Shown here one piece after another: positions 43,236 through 50,073 of a stretch of DNA of 50,073 bases. The notes beneath the pieces are model-generated. The model was given only the letters and a program-made list of their open reading frames with translations. It did no database searches and was not told where the DNA came from. The translations under genes were made by a program, and so were the position numbers. This DNA comes from Dehalococcoidia bacterium (lineage in GTDB: Bacteria > Chloroflexota > Dehalococcoidia > Lucifugimonadales > UBA3495). The stretch lies in contig JAKUQE010000001.1 in NCBI GenBank assembly GCA_022450395.1, positions 1 to 50,073 of the forward strand, given 5' to 3'. How positions within the stretch are numbered: position 1 is the stretch's first letter; each line of letters starts with the position of its first letter.

Positions 43236-44630
43236 ATGGCTGGAATGATGTTAAGGGAAATATGTTGGGCGTGGCACAGGCGTGCCGGCGTGGCCCTTGC
43301 CGGCTCGGCTTTGATAATCGCGTGCGGTGGCGCCGCTCAGCCGGGTGACTCCGCCGCGACCCCGGCGGAGTCACCCGCCGCCGCCGCAACGGCTGTGCCT
43401 TTCGTTAGCACGTCATCATCCTCGGCCACAAAAGGCCCGAGCCCGGCTCCAGACACGATCTCCTCGAATCCTCAGTCACCAACAGCGCGGGCAGCCGCGG
43501 CATCTCTTCAGGACACTCCAACCGCAACTCTCCCTAAACGGGGCCGCGTGGTGATCCCGGAAGGGGATTTCCCTTTGGTCGATACCAGCCTCCATAGCGT
43601 GTCTCTGTCCGACATATTGTTTGACACCTTTGGCGGGTCGCCGCGCTTTCTGCCATTGGATAGGGCTAAAGAAGATAGGATCCTGGCTCTCCGGGACGCG
43701 ATCGTACCCATTCTCCATCCGGAATACGGGGCGGCGGGAGATCTGTCTTGGATGAAGGACGATAGCTTGGTCATGGGTTACGTCTCGGGAGAAGACGCTT
43801 ACGCTTATCCCATCAATGTGCTGAACGCCCACGAAATCGTCAACGACGTGATCAACGGCGTCCCCGTGCTCATTACTTACTGCCCTCTGTGCTTCAGCGG
43901 CGTGGTATACCAACGAGATTTGGACGGGACACTGTTGACCTTCGGCAATACCAGCGCCCTGTACCAGTCTGACTTGGTGATGTACGACCATCAAACGGGC
44001 TCTTACTGGTTCCAGGTTGCGGGAGAAGCCGTGGTTGGCGAGTTGACGGGCTCCCGCTTGAATCTATTGCCCTCTTCCACGATGACCTGGGGGGAGTGGA
44101 AGCGCTTGTACCCGCAGACCCAACTGCTGACGGGAATAGAAGGTGCGCCGACAATGTTCAACAGCAGGCGATACTCCAGGGGTTTCGGCGGAGATTATCA
44201 GGGCCGGATCAACGATGAGCAGTTCATTTTTCCGGTGGATGAAAAGAAACTGGATCGACGTTTGTCCGCCGGGGAGATAGTTTTGACGGTGGAAGTGGGC
44301 GGCGAGGTAACCGCTTTTCCCCTGGACATAATCGGAGACGGTGTTGTGAACGACCAAGTGGGCACCGAGCCGGTGGCGGTCTTTATCCGGGCCGGTGGCG
44401 GGGCCGTGGGCGCGTTCTCCCGGGTGGTCGACGGCAAAACACTGACCTTCGAGTATCGGCAGGACCGTCAAGTTTTCGTTGACCGGGAGACGTCCAGTAT
44501 CTGGGACGCGGCGGGCCGGGCTACCGGCGGTCCGATGTCCGGTGCCCAGTTAAAGCGGGTGAATACCCGCCGTGCCTTCTGGTTTTCCATCGCCATCGCC
44601 CTTCCCGGCGTTGACGTTTACACCCCCTGA
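43236..44630 (+). CDS. DUF3179 domain lipoprotein
   Basis: 464 aa. The N-terminal signal has a lipobox (GSALIIACGG), then a Ser/Thr/Pro/Ala-rich linker of about 80 residues. The DUF3179 domain follows with AYPINVLNAHEIVNDVINGV, ITYCPLCFSGVVY (paired Cys), WFQVAGEAVVGELTG and TWGEWKRLYPQT. The function of the domain is not known; the CPLC pair and His suggest a metal or redox site. ATG 43236 is the first in-frame start and lacks a strong ribosome site. The pyrophosphatase gene follows by 124 bp. Confidence 0.82.
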   Translation: MAGMMLREICWAWHRRAGVALAGSALIIACGGAAQPGDSAATPAESPAAAATAVPFVSTSSSSATKGPSPAPDTISSNPQSPTARAAAASLQDTPTATLPKRGRVVIPEGDFPLVDTSLHSVSLSDILFDTFGGSPRFLPLDRAKEDRILALRDAIVPILHPEYGAAGDLSWMKDDSLVMGYVSGEDAYAYPINVLNAHEIVNDVINGVPVLITYCPLCFSGVVYQRDLDGTLLTFGNTSALYQSDLVMYDHQTGSYWFQVAGEAVVGELTGSRLNLLPSSTMTWGEWKRLYPQTQLLTGIEGAPTMFNSRRYSRGFGGDYQGRINDEQFIFPVDEKKLDRRLSAGEIVLTVEVGGEVTAFPLDIIGDGVVNDQVGTEPVAVFIRAGGGAVGAFSRVVDGKTLTFEYRQDRQVFVDRETSSIWDAAGRATGGPMSGAQLKRVNTRRAFWFSIAIALPGVDVYTP

Positions 44631-44754
44631 CAAAGCGGATTTTGAGGCTGTCTCGTGCCCCTGGCGCCATTGGATTTTCTTGACACCCCCTAGGGATTGT
44701 GATAAGTTTCGCACGCCTAAATCCTGGGATTTTGTGGGTGTAGAGGAACGATTT

Positions 44755-46782
44755 ATGGTGCCGATAATTCTGGCAATTGTGGCGGGTGGCGTGGCTCTCC
44801 TGTTTGCTGCCTTCACCGCTATACGAGTACTCAAGGCCGACCAGGGCAACGAACAGGTACGAGCCATTGGCGACGCTATCCGTGAAGGATCCAACGCCTT
44901 TTTGCGCCGGGAATATATGGCCTTGGTCCCCTTCGTGGTCGTCGTCGCCATTGTTCTGGGCGTATTGATCGATTGGCTGACCCTGGGAGAAGTGATTCCC
45001 AAAACAGCTATATCCTACCTTGCGGGTACGATTTGCTCGGCAGTTGCCGGATTGGTGGGCATGAGCGTAGCCGTGCGGGCAAACGTGAGGACGGCAACTG
45101 CCGCGATCCAGGGTCTGAACCCGGCCTTGCGGATAGCCTTTTCCAGCGGCACGGTGATGGGCGTGACGGTGGTTGGGATCGGCCTTCTGGGTGTGACCAT
45201 CCTGTACGCCATCTTCCAGGACATCACGGTGGTGGCGGGATTCGGCTTCGGCGCCAGCTCCATAGCCCTGTTCGCCAGGGTTGGAGGGGGCATCTTCACC
45301 AAGGCCGCCGACGTGGGGACAGACCTGGTGGGCAAGATCGAGGCGGGCATACCCGAGGACGACCCCCGGAATCCTGGCGTGATCGCCGACAACGTGGGTG
45401 ACAACGTGGGCGACGTGGCCGGCATGGGCGCCGATCTATTTGAGTCCTACGTGGGTTCAATCATCGCCGCTATCGCCTTGGCGGGCGTAACTTCCTACAA
45501 TGCCGGAACCGCGATGTTGCCGCTTCTTCTCGCCGCCGCGGGCATATTGGCGGCCATCTTGGGAACCTTTGTCGTGAGAAGCGGGGAGCGTGCTGATTTT
45601 GGCCAGTTGCTTTGGGCCCTACGACGGGGAATCTTTGCCTCAGCGATACTGGTGGCGATCTTCGCCCTGATCATCGTTCTGGTGATGGATAGTCTGGAAC
45701 TGAAACTGTTCTGGATCATCCTCGTTGGCCTGGTGGCCGGATTAGTGATTGGGTTATCCACCGAATACTACACTTCTTACGACTACGCACCGGTCAGGCA
45801 GATCGCGGAGAGCACTCAAACGGGAGCCGCCACGGTCATAATCAGCGGTATCGCAATCGGGATGATCAGCACCATTATTCCGTTGATAGCGATCGCGGTG
45901 ACTATATTAGTCGCCTTCGAGCTGGCTGGCTTCTATGGAGTGGCCCTGGCAGGTGTTGGGTTGCTGTCCACCCTTGGCATCACCCTGGCCACCGACGCGT
46001 ATGGCCCGGTAGCGGATAACGCCGGGGGTATCGCCGAACAGGCCGGGTTGCCCCCGGAGGTGCGGGAGCGGACCGACGCCTTGGACGCTCTGGGCAACAC
46101 CACCGCGGCCACCGGCAAGGGGTTTGCCATCGGTTCCGCTGCTCTAACATCATTGGCGCTGCTGGCCGCGTATGCGGTGGCGGCAGGCCTCGGCGAGAGC
46201 GGAATCAATCTGCTGACCCACACCACGCTGGTTGGTCTGTTGATCGGCGCCATGCTGCCTTTCGTGTTTTCGGCCCTCACCATGAAAGCGGTGGGGAGAG
46301 CCGCGATGGCGATCGTGAACGAGGTGCGCCGCCAGTTCCGGGAAATTCCCGGGATAATGGACGGCACGGGCAAGCCCGACTACGCCCGATGCGTGGATAT
46401 CAGCACCAGTGGCGCCCTTAAAGAGATGATTGTCCCCGGATTGATGGCCGTTGTGGTACCCATCGCCACCGGCTTCATCTTGGGCCGCGAAGCTCTGGGG
46501 GGGCTGTTGATCGGCGCGGTGGGTTCCGGGTTTATGCTGGCGATAATGATGGCCACCGCCGGCGGGGCATGGGACAACGCCAAGAAGTACGTGGAGTTGG
46601 GAAACTACGGGGGAAAGGGCTCCGATGCCCACAAAGCCGCCGTCGAAGGAGATGTGGTGGGAGACCCGTTCAAGGATACCTCCGGGCCGTCCCTGAACAT
46701 ACTTCTCAAGTTGATGGCCATCGTTTCTCTGGTCTTTGCTCCGGTGTTCCTAAAGGTTACTCCCCTGATCGACCTGATATAG
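44755..46782 (+). CDS. hppA: Membrane-bound ion-translocating pyrophosphatase, K+-dependent type
   Basis: 675 aa with about 16 membrane helices. ATG 44755 with GAGG eight bases before; the track start at 44572 adds a tail overlapping the DUF3179 gene and is rejected. The pyrophosphate/Mg site is seen in GGGIFTKAADVGTDLVGKIE, DDPRNPGVIADNVGDNVGDV and later KPDYARCVDIST. GNTTAATGKGFAIGSA has Ala and Gly at the positions that are Lys and Thr in K+-independent pumps, so this is the K+-dependent class. Whether it pumps H+ or Na+ is not settled from the sequence. It uses pyrophosphate energy to build the membrane gradient. Confidence 0.95.
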   Translation: MVPIILAIVAGGVALLFAAFTAIRVLKADQGNEQVRAIGDAIREGSNAFLRREYMALVPFVVVVAIVLGVLIDWLTLGEVIPKTAISYLAGTICSAVAGLVGMSVAVRANVRTATAAIQGLNPALRIAFSSGTVMGVTVVGIGLLGVTILYAIFQDITVVAGFGFGASSIALFARVGGGIFTKAADVGTDLVGKIEAGIPEDDPRNPGVIADNVGDNVGDVAGMGADLFESYVGSIIAAIALAGVTSYNAGTAMLPLLLAAAGILAAILGTFVVRSGERADFGQLLWALRRGIFASAILVAIFALIIVLVMDSLELKLFWIILVGLVAGLVIGLSTEYYTSYDYAPVRQIAESTQTGAATVIISGIAIGMISTIIPLIAIAVTILVAFELAGFYGVALAGVGLLSTLGITLATDAYGPVADNAGGIAEQAGLPPEVRERTDALDALGNTTAATGKGFAIGSAALTSLALLAAYAVAAGLGESGINLLTHTTLVGLLIGAMLPFVFSALTMKAVGRAAMAIVNEVRRQFREIPGIMDGTGKPDYARCVDISTSGALKEMIVPGLMAVVVPIATGFILGREALGGLLIGAVGSGFMLAIMMATAGGAWDNAKKYVELGNYGGKGSDAHKAAVEGDVVGDPFKDTSGPSLNILLKLMAIVSLVFAPVFLKVTPLIDLI

Positions 46783-47153
46783 CCGGCCGACTGGAGTCTA
46801 TCCCAACATCAAGCGGCGTAGTTCGCGCCGATCACATCGGGGGTACCACGAACGGGAGAAGTTCGCTGGGTCTGGGTTGAGCGATCGCCAGCCGCACCGC
46901 CATTACTGTTGGGGATCTCGGTCCTCGATGGCAACACCTTGTTTGATAGGCTCAATATAGTGGCCTAATCCTGCTGCTCTTGGTGGAGAAGGGGGGGTGC
47001 CCCCCCAAGAACTACATTTTTCAGATAGGCTTAAAGCCACCGCAAGCGTGGCCCGGCTGATGAAAGTGGTTAACCAATCATTAGCTTCCCACTTTAGTAG
47101 CCTTAGTAGCTGAACGTGGACAAGCCAACGGCTGCGACGTAATATCACCCATC
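46783..47153. other. Intergenic region with a GGGGGGG/CCCCCCC hairpin
   Basis: About 370 bp without a recognised gene. GGGGGGG (46991-46997) and CCCCCCC (47000-47006) with a two-base centre can form a short strong hairpin followed at a distance by ATTTTT. Sequence just downstream looks like decayed coding DNA (see 47154). Confidence 0.4.
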
Positions 47154-47357
47154 ATGGTCAGCGACCGCCGCGGACTTCGGATCGAACGCCTCGTCGCCGA
47201 ATCAGAAGATGCAGTGGGCCGATAGGAATGGGATGCCGTTCGTCAGGCTGCCCAAGCTGTACTAGCCTTTGATCCTGAGAACAGTGATGCCATAGCTTAC
47301 CCAGACGCGGCCGGCCGAGCCAGCACAGGCGGACCTCATCGGATACTATCGCGGTAA
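47154..47357 (+). pseudogene. Fossil of a TPR-like segment from a regulatory ATPase/kinase
   Basis: The plus frame reads IERLVAESEDAVGR, a TAG stop, then EWDAVRQAAQAVLAFDPENS and DAIAYPDAAGRAS. The 'DWxxVRxxAQAVLAxDPxNxDAxAYLxAAxRA' helix pair is a common linker of Chloroflexota kinase, cyclase or ATPase regulators. The internal stop and the lack of flanking domains show that it is a remnant. Similar fossils lie at 49150 and 49441. Confidence 0.55.
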
Positions 47358-47381
47358 TTTCAAGATTCCGAAACGCCGGGT

Positions 47382-49114
47382 GTGACGGAAGGCTGGTATA
47401 GGTTGTCGATTCCCAGATTGCGCGCTGTTTCACGCGCCGTTTCACGCGCCGTTTCAATCGTAGGCATTTTAGCTGTTTGTGCCCTGGTGGTATCGGCTTG
47501 TGCGGTGACAGATATCAACGAAGCTCCCACTACTGAGATTCCGTCCAATGCCGCAACTACGCCCCGTTCAACCCCGACACCCCGACCGACCCCGGCCCCA
47601 ACGTCAACACAGGCCCCCAAACCTGGACTTAACCGAGACGACGCTGTGACCATAAAGTTGGGTGAAACAGTGGGATCTAGTTTCTCCATTCTCTACCCGG
47701 ACATTCACTTTTACACAGTGCAGTTAGAAGAGGGAACCACCTATACCTTCGATATTACGGACACGCTGCGTAGATCGAGCGTAAGCATCGCTGACTCCGG
47801 ATCTGAAACCCTGGCAAGGAACACCGATTCGGGCGGCAACCGCGTTTCCAAGATCGTATGGACGCCGCCAAGGAGTGATACCTATTTCGTGACGGTGATC
47901 GGCTCGTACACTAACAGATATACATTGACCATTACGGGGGGGAGACTGCCCGTGCCTCGGCGCCTGCTCAGACCACCACGCCGGACGTCTCCTCCACGGC
48001 ATCGCGGTTGGCGCCTTCAATCACCTTTGTCTCGGTGAGTGCGGGTGGTGGCCACACCTGTGGCCTCACAACCAGCGGCGCCGCCTACTGCTGGGGCGGA
48101 AACACCTACGGCCAGTTGGGCGGCGGCTCTACAAACGACGGCCAGACGACGCCGATAGCTGTCACCGGGGGGCTCATTTTCGAATCGGTGAGCGCTGGCC
48201 GTCAACACTATTGCGGGGTTACGCCCGACGGCGCCGCGTACTGCTGGGGTATCGGAGACGAAGGCCAACTCGGCAACGGCTCGAAGGACAACCAGCTGAA
48301 GCCGGTGGCCGTCTCAGGCGGGCTTACCTTCGCATCGGTGAGCCCGGGTTTTGGTCACACCTGCGGCGTCACCAACAGCGGCGCCGCCTACTGCTGGGGC
48401 GGCAATTGGGGAGGCCAACTTGGCAACGGCTCGAGGGACAGACAGACGACTCCGAGGGCAGTCTCGGGAGGGCTGGCCTTTGCCTCGGTATTCGCGAGCG
48501 GTGGCCACTCCTGCGGAGTCACGACCAGCGGAGCCACCTACTGCTGGGGTGGAAACGCCTACGGACAGATCGGCGATGGTGGCGCCTCAAGGGGTGACAA
48601 CCCGACGACGCCGGTGGCCACATCGGGCGGACTTGCTTTGGCCTCGGTGAACGGGGGTGTCAATCATACCTGCGGTGTCACAACCAGTGGCGGCGCCTAC
48701 TGCTGGGGTTGGGAGTACTCTGGCCGCCTGGGCAATGGCACGGACGATAACACCAGCCAAAGGTCGCCGGTGGCAGTCTCAGGAGGACTCACCTTTGACT
48801 CGGTGAGCCTCGGTGAGTTGCACACCTGTGGCGTCGCGACCAGCGGCGCCGCCTATTGCTGGGGATTGGGCGATGATCGGCTAGGCAGCGACTTGACGGA
48901 CTTCAAGGCGACGCCGGTCCAGGTGACCCCAGTGGCAGTCTCGGGCGGCCTTGCCTTCGCCTCGGTGAGCGCGGGTCTCAGACACACCTGCGGCCTCACA
49001 ACCAGCGGCGCCGCGTACTGCTGGGGCATTGGAGGCCAAGGCCAACTCGGCAACGGTTCTAAGAGTTCCCAGACCACGCCTGTGGCCGTCGCGGCTCCGG
49101 CCAGCGGGCAATAA
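47382..49114 (+). pseudogene. Lipoprotein with PPC domain and seven RCC1-type repeats, broken at a G7 tract
   Basis: The track shows 47382-48038 and 48008-49114. The first has a signal with lipobox VVSACAVT, a Pro/Thr linker, and a pre-peptidase C-terminal-type (PPC) beta domain (FYTVQLEEGTTYTFDITD, SDTYFVTVIGSYTNRYTLTI). The second has seven beta-propeller repeats of about 50 residues, each with a Cys pair (GHTCGLTTSGAAYCWG and variants). The frames join at a run of seven G (47936-47942); eight G restores GGETARASAPAQTTTPDVSS and one protein of about 577 aa. It is an outer-surface or envelope lipoprotein, probably a binding protein. The G-run could be a phase switch or a read error. GTG 47382 is the likely start. 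Confidence 0.75.
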
Positions 49115-49149
49115 CGCCTTACCACTAACCGGCGACAGTGGTTTCCTAA

Positions 49150-49389
49150 AATGAGAGGCCATTACGGCCCGAATCGGCCTGGACCTGCTGCGACTACGCC
49201 TACATGTTAAGAGAGCGCGATGCCGAAGGAGCCCGGACCAAGGCCATCACCCTGCCGGACGAGTCCCTGGCCATTTCCAGGGAGCTGGGTATGCGGCCCT
49301 TGATGGAGCGGGTGCTGTCTCGGCGGGGCTTAATTGATCGAGTTCCAGATGTGACTATGCGCCGTCCACTGATCCACTCACGGGCCTAA
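49150..49389 (+). pseudogene. C-terminal fossil of a regulatory ATPase/cyclase protein
   Basis: The frame reads RPESAWTCCDYAYMLRERD, then DESLAISRELGMRPLMERVL and SRRGLI. 'ESLAISxELGMRPLMERVLSRREI' is the conserved C-terminal TPR end of large Chloroflexota regulatory ATPases, the same family whose N-terminus lies at 2592-2840. No other part of such a gene precedes it. The tail after residue RV is unrelated, and stop codons lie upstream. Confidence 0.65.
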
Positions 49390-49440
49390 TGGCAGGGGAT
49401 CCCCGAGCAAATCAGCCGTGGACAAATACAGTGTCCTAAC

Positions 49441-49560
49441 GAACTGGAGCGCTCATTGGACATCGCTAAGGGGGACTGCCAGGACTGGAGTTCGCCCACA
49501 GCGGGGGCATCGTCCAGCAGGTCTTGAAACCGGGCAACGTGTGGCTTAGTGACAGCCAGC
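49441..49560 (+). pseudogene. Fossil of a Ser/Thr protein kinase catalytic loop
   Basis: The frame ELERSLDIAKGDCQ changes by one base to GLEFAHSGGIVQQVLKPGNV and WLSD. Intact kinases have GLEFAHSRGIVHRDLKPGNVWL, so the catalytic HRD has become QQV here. With the ATPase fossil just upstream this suggests the remains of a kinase-ATPase regulator. The frame change and lost catalytic residues show it is dead. Confidence 0.65.
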
Positions 49561-49601
49561 CCGGCTGTCACTATCACCCATTGGCCGCTCGATTCTTACC
49601 A

Positions 49602-50073
49602 CTATGCGATCCGCGCCCGCACCTTGGCCCACATCGCCGGCTCCATGACACTTTCAGCTGTCTGGGTCATGCGTTGGAAAACCTCGGGCGGTGCATCCGC
49701 CTTTAAGCGCTTGAGGACCACGGAAATTTCATCTGGGTTGTAACTGGCGCACATCGCGGGTAAAAATTCGCCCCTCGTGCGTCCCGGAGGAATGTCCCTG
49801 GCGATCGCCGCGCGAATTGCGATTAACTCTGAGTCGGTAAAATTGTCCCAGAGGACCTTTTGCAGCTCCGTTTCCTCACGGTACAGGTGGCCTAGATACA
49901 TCCCAACGTACGCGTTGAATCGCTCATGCAACTCTATTCCCAGCGCCACCCGTTGGGCCTCGCCGGTGTTTTTGATTCGGGTTCCCAGTTGATCGCGGAG
50001 ATCGATCAACTGTTCGTCCTCTTCATGGTCTTCGGTGAATCTGGCCGTGATGCCTGGAAGTTTTCTCTCCAGG
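49602..50073 (-). CDS. Hemerythrin-like protein (5' end outside the window)
   Basis: The frame stays open to the window edge, beyond the track start at 50009: LERKLPGITARFTEDHEEDEQL leads into it. TEDHEEDE and, further on, ELHERFNAYVGMYLGHLYREETEL give the spaced His and Glu residues of hemerythrin HHE domains (HxxxE in the last helices), which bind a di-iron site for O2 or NO sensing or storage. The C-terminal 60 residues form further helices. The stop at 49602 is preceded by MEPAMWAKVRARIA. The N-terminus is missing, so exact identity is open. Confidence 0.6.
   Translation of the reverse strand, partial: LERKLPGITARFTEDHEEDEQLIDLRDQLGTRIKNTGEAQRVALGIELHERFNAYVGMYLGHLYREETELQKVLWDNFTDSELIAIRAAIARDIPPGRTRGEFLPAMCASYNPDEISVVLKRLKADAPPEVFQRMTQTAESVMEPAMWAKVRARIA

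Noticed and set aside
44572-44754. N-terminal extension of the pyrophosphatase in the ORF track
   Set aside because: It overlaps the DUF3179 gene in another frame and has no membrane or family match; the family start fits ATG 44755 with a ribosome site.
46991-47006. G7/C7 hairpin as the terminator of the pyrophosphatase gene
   Set aside because: It lies more than 200 bp after the stop, has a two-base loop and no adjacent T run, so I kept it only as a note on the gap.
1-50073. CRISPR arrays, rRNA and tRNA genes
   Set aside because: No regularly spaced repeats and no rRNA or tRNA-like segments were found by eye; a tool scan would be needed to exclude short RNAs.

Overview
The window looks like a chromosome segment of an aerobic, moderately GC-rich member of the Chloroflexota, most likely a Dehalococcoidia/SAR202-type heterotroph. 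This is inferred from family content, not from a marker gene: several paralogous molybdenum hydroxylases, luciferase-like flavin monooxygenases, stand-alone MetE-like methyltransferases, fragments of a kinase/ATPase/TPR regulator family, Pro/Thr-rich lipoproteins and a membrane pyrophosphatase. No rRNA, tRNA or CRISPR array was seen.

Layout. 1-2840: a mobile region with the 3' end of an IS3-type transposase, a 54-aa ribbon-helix-helix-like protein behind a near-consensus promoter, and a large serine recombinase whose 3' end abuts a truncated ATPase gene, probably its insertion site. 3201-12160: two molybdenum-hydroxylase loci (one paired with its 2Fe-2S subunit), an MFS exporter, a SAM methyltransferase and an EthD-like protein. 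12396-15761: an NHL-repeat protein, an RNase D and a flavin monooxygenase. 15922-28218: eleven minus-strand genes with gaps below about 165 bp (hydrolase, VOC protein, Mo hydroxylase, bicupin, LigB-type dioxygenase-like protein, luciferase-like monooxygenase, four MetE-like methyltransferases), facing a fifth divergent MetE-like gene at 28395. A hairpin at 15821 closes this block. 29695-35272: SDR dehydrogenase, GNAT fossil, large metallopeptidase-like lipoprotein, Gfo/Idh/MocA oxidoreductase and an unknown small protein. 35308-42997: a hydrolase-AAA fusion, two duplicated boundary blocks around a small island with a PD-(D/E)XK-like gene, and a three-gene operon with a flavin halogenase-like enzyme. 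43236-50073: DUF3179 lipoprotein, membrane pyrophosphatase, a PPC-RCC1 repeat lipoprotein, fossils of ATPase and kinase genes, and a hemerythrin-like gene cut by the window edge.

How the genes may work together (inference): the 15.9-28.2 kb block reads as a catabolic unit for oxidised or methylated aromatic or heterocyclic compounds. The Mo hydroxylase and flavin monooxygenase would oxygenate, the LigB-like and bicupin proteins would attack the ring, the hydrolase and VOC protein would process products, and the zinc methyltransferases would accept methyl groups. This combination is the best candidate here for an undescribed system.

Caution: seven breaks in six otherwise well-conserved genes all have the same sign (one base missing). 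This pattern fits long-read deletion errors as well as real gene decay, so those genes may be intact in the organism.
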